A stretch of DNA of 35,519 nucleotides, taken from a virus. A program made the translations under genes and the position numbers. The stretch is from positions 1 to 35,519 of IMG/VR virus record IMGVR_UViG_3300038360_000191. One strand, 5' to 3'. Below, piece by piece: positions 1 to 7,817 of this stretch. Within the stretch, counting starts at the first letter, position 1, and every line of letters starts with the position of its first letter. The notes beneath the pieces were generated by a model, which had not been told where the DNA came from, did not search any database, and saw only the letters and a program-made list of their open reading frames with translations.

Positions 1-1692
1 ATATATTGGTATCTCATAATTGGTTTTAATTATTGTTTCGAGGGTAGGATGAGCTGTGAGGTCAGTCATTACATCATCATATATTGTCAGCTGAACATCA
101 TTGGTGCCTGCTATTCCTTTCCAGATATAGAAGTCACTCAAGTATGATTTAATGTTTGTCCCCTGGATAGCTGCCGGAGGGATATTATCTAATCGTAATG
201 CCTGTGTAGTGTTGCCTTCAATTCTAAATATCTGTGAGTCTGATCCATTGTTCCCGTCTGCATTGGTCCCCAGGATAACCCTGGAATACTTTTTGTCATC
301 ATCTCCAAGGTCCCAATCTTCGGACATTATGATATTATCGCCACCCATACCATTGAATCCATCTGATATGAATGTAGCTTTAGTCATTATATGATTATCA
401 AAATAAAACTGTGAGTGACTTATAAGGTTGAAGGTTTTCCTTTGTAGGCTGACCCTTACAACAGCCGTAGCCGGGAAATCTGCTAAATTCGTTGTGAAGT
501 ATCCAGAGACTTTAACAACCTCACCAGTAGGAATATCCCACCCGTCTTGTGTCTCAGTTGCTCCCGTGGGAGTGAGATACATAGTATAAGCCCCTGCCAC
601 TATTCTTATTTGCCCTCTCCAAGTCTCATCAGGGTTAGATGGATCTGAATAATGAGCTGCGTATATGAATATTTCAAAATAGTATGTAGTCGAAGCCTCA
701 AGAGCATAACTCTTAACTATTGACGTACTTTGCTCTGAAGCCTGGTATATTCTTGTCTGCAAGATATATTCATAAGATGTGCCATCAACTTCTGAGGGGC
801 CTCCAAATGCAGCGAGATCTAAACTTTCTCTATCCTCTACCGTTTTTCTTTTTATGTGTGTGAAAAAAGCCCCATCACCAATACCAACAGACCATCCATT
901 ATTATCCCCAAGGAATCCCCCGTGATCCACTGGCTCTGCGGTATCATTGGTTATAACATAATGCTCACCATTATAGCCTATTGTCGGGAAGGCATCACTA
1001 TCCCCTATTTCTTCAAGAGTCAATATCTTATTGGTTGTTGCAATGAGGATCCTGTGCTTTGTCCCTCCGATAATAACCCAATAGTTTACTGCCAGGGTTT
1101 GAACATTCGCACCAGCACAGAATAAAGAAGCCTGTCCTACCAGGGTATTCTCGGCCAGGGTCAGGTTTGCATCATCTTCGCCAAGACATGAAATTTCAAT
1201 CTGTTTGTAATAAGCCCCATTGAATCCTGTTGCCCGGTAAAGATTAAATCCTGTAATCCTTTTATTCCAGTTGACCGTAATATCTGAGAATAGGGCTGTT
1301 ATGATATTAGTCGCATCACCCAATCCCGGCCTTACAATAACAGTCACTGCATCTTTTAGGGATACTTCCTGGTTACCATCGTATATCGGCACCAGTTTAT
1401 AGAGGTATGAGGTTAAAGCGAGTTTATCGCCACCCTTATCTATTTCTGTTGTTTTGGAATATGATATGGAAAGGATATCCCCACTGATAGCACAAATATC
1501 CGCATGAATATCATCATAGGATAAAATATTGCTGTTCCAGAAGTATTCACGTTCTATCTTCTGGATAACCAGTGGATCAATAGATAATGGGCTAACCGTG
1601 GATCCTGCATCGGAGAAAGACATTCTGAGCCTATCTCCGATCACAAGAAATTTTGCCTCCACCATCTTATCAATGAGAGAGGGTAAAGACAT
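1..1692 (-). CDS. Large virion protein, probably tail or receptor-binding related (partial)
   Basis: Open from an ATG at 1692 through 564 codons to the left edge, so the C-terminus is missing. The start lies 1 nt past the stop of the upstream gene and has no strong Shine-Dalgarno site. The protein is rich in G, T, D, N and Y with many short beta-like stretches, and has no signal peptide, membrane segment or cysteine motif I recognise. It follows the capsid genes at the distal end of the late operon, where phages usually encode neck, tail or fibre proteins. The middle portion (roughly residues 310-400, with YYFEIFIYAA and YTMYLTPTGA) reads like a carbohydrate-binding beta-sandwich, but this is an impression. 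Virion role is inferred from position. Confidence 0.75.
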   Translation of the reverse strand, partial: MSLPSLIDKMVEAKFLVIGDRLRMSFSDAGSTVSPLSIDPLVIQKIEREYFWNSNILSYDDIHADICAISGDILSISYSKTTEIDKGGDKLALTSYLYKLVPIYDGNQEVSLKDAVTVIVRPGLGDATNIITALFSDITVNWNKRITGFNLYRATGFNGAYYKQIEISCLGEDDANLTLAENTLVGQASLFCAGANVQTLAVNYWVIIGGTKHRILIATTNKILTLEEIGDSDAFPTIGYNGEHYVITNDTAEPVDHGGFLGDNNGWSVGIGDGAFFTHIKRKTVEDRESLDLAAFGGPSEVDGTSYEYILQTRIYQASEQSTSIVKSYALEASTTYYFEIFIYAAHYSDPSNPDETWRGQIRIVAGAYTMYLTPTGATETQDGWDIPTGEVVKVSGYFTTNLADFPATAVVRVSLQRKTFNLISHSQFYFDNHIMTKATFISDGFNGMGGDNIIMSEDWDLGDDDKKYSRVILGTNADGNNGSDSQIFRIEGNTTQALRLDNIPPAAIQGTNIKSYLSDFYIWKGIAGTNDVQLTIYDDVMTDLTAHPTLETIIKTNYEIPIY

Positions 1693-1693
1693 A

Positions 1694-2101
1694 TTAGGTT
1701 AAGCTGAGTATCCCTGAAACTGCATTGAGTAATATTGTTAGGGTCCCGGCTGTAACTGTCTGGGCCCCACCAAGATCAATGCTGCATATCAAACAATCAT
1801 AAGTGATGTCATAGACAACCGCATGATAAGCTGTAAATGTTGCAGCCAGCCATTCAGGATCATCCGCACCCCAATAGGTAGTAGCAGCCTTTGTTACGGC
1901 CTTTGTAGTAAGAGTATCACCACCAGTTGTATAATTCCCTGCTGCTGCTAATTCATTGGCAATTACATCAGCCAGAACATTATGAGTAGCGGTGAAAGCA
2001 TGAACATTGTCCATCAGCATACATTTGATACTATCTGCCTCAAGATCAATTTCTTTGTTCATTATTGACGCTTTGAAATTATTATATATTCCAGATGCCA
2101 T
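1694..2101 (-). CDS. Small conserved phage structural protein
   Basis: A 135-residue protein beginning MASGIYNNFK. The pattern of an N-terminal helix, an ITVD-like stretch (IDLEADSIKCMLMD), a central GGDTL...KAVT block, then WGADDPEW, HAVVYD and a C-terminal LTILLNAVSGILSLT resembles a small protein found beside structural genes in many tailed phages. The exact virion role of that family is not known to me. An AAAGG sequence lies about 11 nt upstream of the ATG. It sits between two other late genes with short gaps, so it is probably cotranscribed with the head genes. Confidence 0.8.
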   Translation of the reverse strand: MASGIYNNFKASIMNKEIDLEADSIKCMLMDNVHAFTATHNVLADVIANELAAAGNYTTGGDTLTTKAVTKAATTYWGADDPEWLAATFTAYHAVVYDITYDCLICSIDLGGAQTVTAGTLTILLNAVSGILSLT

Positions 2102-2113
2102 AATTAATAACCT

Positions 2114-2848
2114 TTATGTGATTTGAACCGTTACAGGATTGAGCGTAAATGCTCCCCCTTGTGTTGCTGGCTCGTCTTGTATTTTAATGGTAGATGTTTC
2201 CACATCCCCTGCAATTTCTTCTGTATCCGGTGATACAGCTACATTTGGGACCGATGCAGGCACCGCCCCCGACATTGTTATCGTTGTCACTGTAAGAGCC
2301 TTTCCTACACTTAGTTTTACATAATTAAGTGTACCTATCATCTCTATTGTTTTAACTGTAACTCCAACCGCACCATCTATCTTCACTGCTACAGGATTGA
2401 CTTTCATTGTCCCGGCTACAGTGTCCGGGCTCGTGCTAATTTTTATCTTCACATAATTAAGATTGAATACACCACTGACTACCGCTATAACTGTTTCAAG
2501 GCCAAGACCCTCTTCAGAGCTTTGCCCCATTCGTATTGTCCTGGTTTCACCAGGTAGTGTGAGAACTGTCCAGGTATCGTTTACATCATCGTAATACTCA
2601 ATCTGTGTGTAAGTCGAATAATTAATCAGTGCCACCCATATAGCACCATTGGGAAGGTTTTCGTTTATAAATCTAAAGATGGACCGGATGAGTCCGGTAG
2701 GGTGAGAAAAGGCTTTCGCCCTGGGGTCCCTCTTCCTGGCTACACCAATCTTGTCAAGCAGAATATTCTCTGCCTTTTGAAGATGTCCCTTACGGATATC
2801 CTCGTGATCGGCATTAGTAAAGAGGCCCTGTATGTTTATATCAGCCAT
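2114..2848 (-). CDS. Hypothetical virion-associated protein
   Basis: I place the start at the ATG at 2848 (MADINIQGLF), which has AGGGG about 8 nt upstream. The frame extends to a TTG at 2869, but that has no ribosome site. The 244-residue product has an N-terminal segment with charged helices (residues about 10-45) and then a long beta-rich part. That part contains three similar strand-turn units built on T(V/I)xVNPVxVxI or LNYVKxxI phrases, suggesting repeated beta modules. No catalytic motif is visible. Position between capsid genes and the long distal gene suggests a neck, tail or decoration protein. Function is not assigned. Confidence 0.75.
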   Translation of the reverse strand: MADINIQGLFTNADHEDIRKGHLQKAENILLDKIGVARKRDPRAKAFSHPTGLIRSIFRFINENLPNGAIWVALINYSTYTQIEYYDDVNDTWTVLTLPGETRTIRMGQSSEEGLGLETVIAVVSGVFNLNYVKIKISTSPDTVAGTMKVNPVAVKIDGAVGVTVKTIEMIGTLNYVKLSVGKALTVTTITMSGAVPASVPNVAVSPDTEEIAGDVETSTIKIQDEPATQGGAFTLNPVTVQIT

Positions 2849-2928
2849 AGCTTTACCCCTGCTTACCAAGCTAATCTCTCGTTAAAAAGATTGGCACGAT
2901 AACACCCGGCAAGCAGGGATATAGTTTA

Positions 2929-3492
2929 TTAGACTACAGCGATAACGCTTGGGCTAAAGTTAGTGATGTCAATATAAACGATATAAACATCAATAACGAG
3001 ATCATCGAAATCAGCACCAACAGGAGTAATAGATAAAACAGACCCACCCGAAGTGTAATCCCATTTTTTCTTTAAATACCCTGTGTTGCCTGCAACATCT
3101 GCCCCTTCTTGATATTCTCTTAGAAGAGCTCCAAGAGTAGCACCAGAGAGGTAATGTTCATTGCTTCCCTCAGTAATAACGCCTCCTCCTGATTTTAGAC
3201 CAGTAGTAGAAGTATCAATACCATCTAAAAACCCATCAGGATCATCAGATCCAGCATCAGTACCAATATCAACCAATTCAGATGAAGCAGTAGCTTCGGC
3301 CACTCTTACGTCAGCGAAAACTTCCAATACGACGCATTTTGCAGGAAGGGCCCAGGTTGATTTGACCTCCGAACCCGAACCCAATACGTCTGGAGTCCAC
3401 TTCTTGAACTGAATCAATCCACCAGTTTCATGGTAATTGTCACCTAACAGCTTATGTAGGAATTTATTTGCAAGGAGTATATTCATACCCAT
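2929..3492 (-). CDS. Hypothetical late structural protein
   Basis: The start chosen is the ATG at 3492 (MGMNILLANK), with GGAG seven bases upstream. A GTG at 3519 in the same frame would lie inside a very stable hairpin and lacks a ribosome site. The 187-residue protein is acidic, with a beta-rich pattern and phrases such as WALPAKCVVLEVFADVRV and DFDDLVIDVYIVYIDI. This resembles phage proteins with a jelly-roll-like fold that decorate heads or necks, but I cannot name a family. It follows the capsid decoration candidate, separated by the hairpin at 3511-3534. Confidence 0.75.
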   Translation of the reverse strand: MGMNILLANKFLHKLLGDNYHETGGLIQFKKWTPDVLGSGSEVKSTWALPAKCVVLEVFADVRVAEATASSELVDIGTDAGSDDPDGFLDGIDTSTTGLKSGGGVITEGSNEHYLSGATLGALLREYQEGADVAGNTGYLKKKWDYTSGGSVLSITPVGADFDDLVIDVYIVYIDITNFSPSVIAVV

Positions 3493-3510
3493 TTTATTTC
3501 TCCATTTCTC

Positions 3511-3534
3511 ATCCCCCACCCGAAGGCAGGGGAT
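3511..3534 (-). other. Very stable UUCG-capped hairpin between two late genes
   Basis: On the minus-strand RNA the arms ATCCCCTGCC and GGTGGGGGAT form ten consecutive pairs (two G-U) closed by a C(UUCG)G tetraloop. It lies in the gap between the genes ending at 3546 and starting at 3492. No run of T follows, so it is not a classic terminator. It could block 3'-to-5' exonucleases, pause polymerase or set the expression ratio of capsid-side genes; that is inference. Confidence 0.7.
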
Positions 3535-3545
3535 AAATTAAGCGG

Positions 3546-4019
3546 TTAAGATGCAGCTATTAAGGTGCCTTCACCGATCATCTGAACGTCTGTTAAAACG
3601 CTCCCTGCTGCGGCTTGGGCCTCTTTAGCAATCGCCACACAGTTGATGGTTCGTGAAGTACCTGTTTCCACTAACTGATCGGCAGCATTGACTACTTCAA
3701 GGAAGTCACCAGCAGCGATAGCAGTCCCAGCCAATAAAGCCTGGCAATCACCACTAAGCTGGAAATATCCTATTTCTTCATCAGGAACAGCCTCAAGAGC
3801 GACAACTACATGTTGCAAGAAGGTTGTGTTCGTTGCAGGAGCAGCGATTTTCACCTCTTGCCCTTCTGTGCCACCGTAGGTAAGCAAGTACGCTTTACCG
3901 ATAACCAGGGCTGCCCCTGTACCGTTATAAGCTGTTATACCTAACCCACCGTTTTTATAATCGGTAGGAAAGACTATCCCTGCACGGGCTTTGCTTCTTA
4001 TGTTTTCTTGTTTAAACAT
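3546..4019 (-). CDS. Probable capsid decoration protein (DUF2190-like)
   Basis: A 157-residue protein directly downstream of the major capsid gene, with an AGGAG ribosome site. It has a small-residue-rich beta pattern with GAALVIGKAYLLTYGG, LLAGTAIAAGDFLEVV and a terminal VQMIGEGTLIAAS. These features recall DUF2190-type proteins, known or suspected capsid cement proteins that bind the outer head surface. Gene order (scaffold, coat, this gene) matches where such proteins are encoded. The family call is from motif style only; a head fibre base would be the main alternative. Confidence 0.65.
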   Translation of the reverse strand: MFKQENIRSKARAGIVFPTDYKNGGLGITAYNGTGAALVIGKAYLLTYGGTEGQEVKIAAPATNTTFLQHVVVALEAVPDEEIGYFQLSGDCQALLAGTAIAAGDFLEVVNAADQLVETGTSRTINCVAIAKEAQAAAGSVLTDVQMIGEGTLIAAS

Positions 4020-4028
4020 CAGTATCTC

Positions 4029-5099
4029 CTAACTTGTGTGTTCTGAAGGTAATCCGATGATTGAACCATGCACGTCACGCCTGGTAGGAGCGATCCCACC
4101 AAAGTGTCTCATCATTGTACGATAGACATACTGCGTTTCCATCTGTTCCCAAGGAATCCACTTGTGATTCAGCTTTGGAGCATGGAATAATTGCAGGAAG
4201 TTTTCGTTAATGATATAACATGTTGCAGTAGCACCGGGCTGTTGGAATCCACCTTCTACCCAGGAATCAGCTACAATGTCCACTCCACGGAGTTTTATGA
4301 TATCATATCCACCATCATACCGTTTTTCGGCATGTGTCGCTATTTGTCGGTCGGTAAGGACCTCATCATAGGCATCCCATACATGGGCTGTGCATATAAT
4401 AAGCGTCGGTTTGTGGCCGGTCTTTTCACCAATATTACTGATCGCTTTCTTTAACATGCGTTCAATAAAGTAGGTTGAGGTCGGATCGGTAAGATTTGCA
4501 TAAGTAGGTGCAGCAGTCGTGTGATCGTACACTTCTGGTAACCAATCAAATGCGTATTCGCCTGTTGATCCTATTTCAAGATCGTCAGGAGCTATTTCAC
4601 AGATCTCTTGACTTGTGGTGAGAGTTGTGAACATATCTTTGAATGAAGGGTACCTGGATACATCGGATCCAGATGAACGAAAGAGCATTTCAGAATGTTT
4701 CTTCTTGAAATCATCTCTCATTGTTTCCACTTTTTCAAGTGTGAGGTTGAGGAATTGCATCCTCGATGTGTTGAACACATCTACGTCAAGTCCGTTGATT
4801 CCGTAAGCAGCTTCAAGATACTGCCCACCGATATAGCCTTTTTCAAAGCTATCGAAGATCTGTACTACAATCTCTTCGTAACCAGTGGTTTTCTCTTTAA
4901 CTTCTCCAGCACCATATTTCAGGTTGAAGGAGATCCGCTTACCATCAGACCATGGGCGTGATCTTTTGTGAAGTCTTTTCATGATGATATTGGAATTCAA
5001 TATCTGATTGACTGCAACGGGGATTAAATGTTCCTTGGTTGCAATCTCCACGTCGCTCATCATGCGTGTAACTTCTGTTTTGGTATGTGCAGCAGGCAT
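4029..5099 (-). CDS. Major capsid protein
   Basis: A 356-residue protein encoded right after the scaffold gene with a GGAGG site 4 nt before the ATG. The N-terminal part is helical (residues 1-45). Then come FNLKYGAGEV, a long loop region, a central segment with GHKPTLIICTAHVWDAY (about residues 225-245) typical of a coat-protein A domain, and a C-terminal stretch ending in PTRRDVHGSIIG. Size, position between scaffold and decoration genes, and the lack of any enzyme motif support a coat protein with the HK97/P22 fold, which builds the icosahedral head. The fold assignment is inferred and no protease gene is visible nearby. Confidence 0.85.
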   Translation of the reverse strand: MPAAHTKTEVTRMMSDVEIATKEHLIPVAVNQILNSNIIMKRLHKRSRPWSDGKRISFNLKYGAGEVKEKTTGYEEIVVQIFDSFEKGYIGGQYLEAAYGINGLDVDVFNTSRMQFLNLTLEKVETMRDDFKKKHSEMLFRSSGSDVSRYPSFKDMFTTLTTSQEICEIAPDDLEIGSTGEYAFDWLPEVYDHTTAAPTYANLTDPTSTYFIERMLKKAISNIGEKTGHKPTLIICTAHVWDAYDEVLTDRQIATHAEKRYDGGYDIIKLRGVDIVADSWVEGGFQQPGATATCYIINENFLQLFHAPKLNHKWIPWEQMETQYVYRTMMRHFGGIAPTRRDVHGSIIGLPSEHTS

Positions 5100-5117
5100 A
5101 AAGCCTCCAATTTGCGT

Positions 5118-6182
5118 TCATACCTCATCCTCTTCAAATCCCATAGCAGCTTTAGCATTATCTATAGCTGTTTCCATGGAGTTATCGTCGTTTGCAGGTA
5201 TGACTTTTGATACCCCTTCGCCATTGGCATAGGGGGCAGATTTACGCAAAGGGTTAGCTTTGAGGTCCGATATTTCTTTATTGGCCTTCTTTAATTCAGC
5301 CTTTAAATTCGTTACTTCATCGATCTTGGCAGGAAGGACATGGTTCAGCTTGTATGCTGACATGATAGGTTCCTTCGCATTGATATCATTAACCGTTTGA
5401 ATGGTTTCATCTACCAATGTGTTGAATACCGTATCATCAGAAAACTTGCTGTCCATAGCTACAAGTAGCTTTCTCTCTTCGGCCAGTCCCTTGGTAGTAG
5501 CTTCCGTTCTCTCGGTAGTAGATACGGTTTCCCTCTCTCCTACCTTCTCAAACGCCTCTTTCAAGGCTTTGAATGGATTACCACCATCAACATCAGAGAA
5601 ATAATCTTTAAGCTGTTCCATAAAATCTTCATCTTTTAGAGCAGTTATAACATTATTCCTGACTTCGGGACTAAACTTGCCAACAAAAGAATCATAATCC
5701 TCTCGTTCCTTGGCTAACACCTTTGTCTTTTCGGTAAGGGATGCACGGAGTTTGTTTCTATTGTTTAAATCTGATAACAATAAAGCTCTATCAGGCTCAG
5801 ACATATCTGCATACGCTTCGCTTTCAAACAATTCCACTAAACTCTTAGTGAATTCCTTCTTTCCGTTGAGGGCACCATCCTCATTGTCTTTGGTTTCAGT
5901 GTCGGGTTTATCCTTACTTGGGGGCTTATCGGTTTTAGCCGAAGAGGACTCTTCTGGTTTTTCCTTGCCTGCTTCATCTTTGGAATCATCGGGGCTTTTT
6001 CCCTTTTCGTCGGTACTTGAGTCGATTTCTTCCTCAGATGGAATCTCTTTGCCTTCTCCATCAACATGTTTGATAGGTTCATCACCGTCAAACTGGTCCA
6101 TCACTCCCTGGGGAAATGATAGCGAATCGTCAGGAGAGGTCAATTTTTGATCTAATTCTTTTTGATGGTTTTTATCTGACAT
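5118..6182 (-). CDS. Scaffolding protein
   Basis: A 354-residue, strongly charged, cysteine-free protein. The first 120 residues are a low-complexity acidic and serine-rich region (many E, D, S, K, P), followed by helical segments with coiled-coil character around residues 150-290 (ERETVSTTERTEATTKGLAEE and NLKAELKKANKEISDLKA). It sits immediately upstream of the major capsid gene, the usual place for an assembly scaffold that guides procapsid formation and then leaves or is reused. The start ATG at 6182 overlaps the upstream stop as TAATG, pointing to translational coupling. Confidence 0.85.
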   Translation of the reverse strand: MSDKNHQKELDQKLTSPDDSLSFPQGVMDQFDGDEPIKHVDGEGKEIPSEEEIDSSTDEKGKSPDDSKDEAGKEKPEESSSAKTDKPPSKDKPDTETKDNEDGALNGKKEFTKSLVELFESEAYADMSEPDRALLLSDLNNRNKLRASLTEKTKVLAKEREDYDSFVGKFSPEVRNNVITALKDEDFMEQLKDYFSDVDGGNPFKALKEAFEKVGERETVSTTERTEATTKGLAEERKLLVAMDSKFSDDTVFNTLVDETIQTVNDINAKEPIMSAYKLNHVLPAKIDEVTNLKAELKKANKEISDLKANPLRKSAPYANGEGVSKVIPANDDNSMETAIDNAKAAMGFEEDEV

Positions 6183-6640
6183 TATCTGTCACTCGCATTC
6201 TTGTTTACGATTGCAAAGCCAATGTCAGGGTTACGGCTGTCTAAATATTTCAGCTTCATATTTGCTAATTGCTCAGTATTCACAGCCATGACTTTCTCAT
6301 CTTGTATAGTGGTTATCTTTAGAATAACTCCGTATGCTGCTGCTGATTGTCCTGGTTTGTTTGCCATTACTTCAGTTACAGTGGTTATCCCGTGCCGGTT
6401 GGTTTGGATAGAATACAGTTTCCATTTAATATTCTCATGGCCATAGTCAGGGATATCTCCCATGTCTCCAGCCACAAACTCTAATTCTTCTGTTTCATCT
6501 GTATTATCCAGACCTTTGGGCTCATCCTTCTCATCAGTGGGATTGTTTTGAGGAAACACATGATCTTCACCAGGATCCTCATTATCCTTGAGGGTTTGCC
6601 CCATATTTTCTGCTATATTATTTAAATCGTTTTTCGACAT
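6182..6640 (-). CDS. Hypothetical head-region protein
   Basis: A 152-residue protein with an acidic, disordered N-terminal half (to about residue 60, rich in D, E, N and P). The C-terminal half is more ordered, with WKLYSIQTNRHGITTVTEVM and AAYGVILKITTIQDEKVMAVN, which look like beta strands. It has an AAGGA site about 10 nt before the ATG and its stop overlaps the scaffold start. Position between GroES and scaffold suggests a head-assembly role, possibly a partner of the scaffold. No family recognised. Confidence 0.75.
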   Translation of the reverse strand: MSKNDLNNIAENMGQTLKDNEDPGEDHVFPQNNPTDEKDEPKGLDNTDETEELEFVAGDMGDIPDYGHENIKWKLYSIQTNRHGITTVTEVMANKPGQSAAAYGVILKITTIQDEKVMAVNTEQLANMKLKYLDSRNPDIGFAIVNKNASDR

Positions 6641-6674
6641 AATACTTTGTCCTTGTGTGTTATCGTTTTGAAAT

Positions 6675-6731
6675 TGCTGTAAACAGCAGCTATAACTTAA
6701 TATATTTGGAGAAATAAATTAATAGCTACTG
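6675..6731 (-). promoter_or_regulatory. Two mutually exclusive hairpins in the groES-scaffold intergenic gap
   Basis: In the 100-nt gap the minus strand can form a long hairpin. Its outer arms are 6723-6731 with 6684-6692 (nine pairs, one G-U). Its inner arms are 6712-6722 with 6697-6707 (ten of eleven pairs) around the loop CTCC. The lower arm bases 6684-6688 can instead pair with 6675-6679 (TGCTG/CAGCA around TTTA). The two folds exclude each other, as in attenuators. The outer G-U would be an A-C mismatch on the plus strand, favouring a minus-strand RNA. The role is inferred. Confidence 0.5.
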
Positions 6732-6740
6732 ATATATTTT

Positions 6741-7100
6741 TTATCCCACTAACGGGGGAAGTGTTGCAAGAATAGACATTTCGTTCATCACAAGGTACTT
6801 AACACCCTTGATTTCAACCTCTGTGCCTGCTAATCGCTCAAAGCATATATCATCACCAGGTTTGACCTCTACCGGATGAAGAACATTGGTTGAGTCGCTT
6901 CTGTGCCCTGGTCCTACTGCTATAACAGTGCCCTTGCGGTTCTTTTCCCGTTCCTTCTCCTTCATACTATCAGGGAGGATGATACCGCTGTCAGTCTTGT
7001 CAGCTATATCCCAGGGGGCTACCAGGACCTTATCATCTATCATTTTGAAAGTTTCCCCTAAATCCATCTCGTAGGGGCTGTCTTGTTTCATTGTTTCCAT
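6741..7100 (-). CDS. groES: Phage-encoded GroES-type co-chaperonin (Cpn10)
   Basis: A 119-residue protein with the full Cpn10 pattern. It has a core strand FKMIDDKVLVAP (residues 18-29), a mobile-loop segment SGIILPDSMKEK (38-49) that would contact GroEL, GTVIAVGPG (57-65), VKPGDDICFERLAG (79-92) and the C-terminal YLVMNEMSILATL (102-114). About 20 extra residues precede the core relative to bacterial GroES. Cpn10 caps the host GroEL chamber, and phage versions such as T4 gp31 (a structural analogue) or true Cpn10 homologues help fold coat protein. Here it lies just upstream of the scaffold and coat genes, fitting that job. The start overlaps the upstream stop as TAATG. Confidence 0.92.
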   Translation of the reverse strand: METMKQDSPYEMDLGETFKMIDDKVLVAPWDIADKTDSGIILPDSMKEKEREKNRKGTVIAVGPGHRSDSTNVLHPVEVKPGDDICFERLAGTEVEIKGVKYLVMNEMSILATLPPLVG

Positions 7101-7387
7101 TATCGTGTCCTTTGTTTATTTTCGATTATCTTAAAATCTGTTACTTTGAATGGCCTGGAGAATACCCTCCATTTCACCAGGAGTTTATCAATAACTCCCT
7201 GTGCCTCCTCTACTGACCTGTATCTCTTCCAGGTTCGCCACTTTTTAGTATATTTGCACAAGTATAGAAGCCGTATAGGCTTCTTCTTCTTTGATCTGTT
7301 GATCCCCTGGCATATCTCACTTTTAGGGAGTGATTGCCTCCGGTTCTTGTATGCAGAGGCTTCCTCTTTCATGCAGGAGTCTGACAT
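7100..7387 (-). CDS. Hypothetical basic protein
   Basis: A 95-residue, strongly basic protein (many K and R) with an aromatic cluster YLCKYTKKWRTWKRY around residues 43-57 and a helical segment VEEAQGVIDKLLVKWRV after it. No catalytic motif or membrane segment is visible. Its start abuts the stop of the zinc-ribbon gene upstream and its stop overlaps the groES start, so the three are translationally coupled. A nucleic-acid-binding role is possible from charge alone. Confidence 0.65.
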   Translation of the reverse strand: MSDSCMKEEASAYKNRRQSLPKSEICQGINRSKKKKPIRLLYLCKYTKKWRTWKRYRSVEEAQGVIDKLLVKWRVFSRPFKVTDFKIIENKQRTR

Positions 7388-7638
7388 TATTCGATTACCT
7401 CATATTCTGTTGCGAAGTAGGATCCACATTCTCCGCATGTGTGACCCCATTCCTTGATATTCTCTGTTGGTGAGGCAATATTATAGATGTTCCCATCTGT
7501 GTTGCCACAATTCGAGCACTCTTCTTTTGGGACTATGACATAATCATTTATCCTGACAAAATCAGTGAAAGACATCTGCTCCTGGTCTTTCATATTATCT
7601 AACATTTTAGTCATGTCTTTTCCTATGTCCTTGACCAT
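7387..7638 (-). CDS. Small zinc-ribbon protein
   Basis: An 83-residue protein with two CxxC knuckles, CSNCG at residues about 41-45 and CGECG at about 72-76, preceded by VIVPKEE. This is a classic four-cysteine zinc-ribbon layout. The N-terminal 30 residues are helical and methionine-rich. It overlaps the upstream membrane-protein gene by 16 nt. The partner or target is unknown; it lies in the late operon between portal and groES. Confidence 0.7.
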   Translation of the reverse strand: MVKDIGKDMTKMLDNMKDQEQMSFTDFVRINDYVIVPKEECSNCGNTDGNIYNIASPTENIKEWGHTCGECGSYFATEYEVIE

Positions 7639-7817
7639 TCCTTTGCCCTCATGTGTAGTCTTGCGGATCCGTACAGTAATGCCATCGATATAGCCGGGTA
7701 GTACCAGGAATTATCCCCTATTTTGAGATTCCATAGAGATACAGCTGTTACCCAAATGAATATCAGCATTATGATGGCTGTGAGATAGTCCAGGATGAAT
7801 TTAAGGAGGTCTATCAC
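7623..7817 (-). CDS. Small membrane protein
   Basis: A 64-residue protein with a clear hydrophobic segment at residues about 8-30 (ILDYLTAIIMLIFIWVTAVS) and a weaker one around 38-52 (WYYPAISMALLYGSA). It ends in a basic tail. Its start overlaps the portal stop by 4 nt. It could be an inner-membrane protein of unknown purpose. A holin is conceivable, but the lysis genes lie elsewhere. Confidence 0.65.
   Translation of the reverse strand: MIDLLKFILDYLTAIIMLIFIWVTAVSLWNLKIGDNSWYYPAISMALLYGSARLHMRAKEWSRT

Noticed and set aside
5710-6150. 146-codon plus-strand frame opposite the scaffold gene
   Set aside because: Serine-rich mirror of the E/D/S-rich scaffold coding strand; no independent features.
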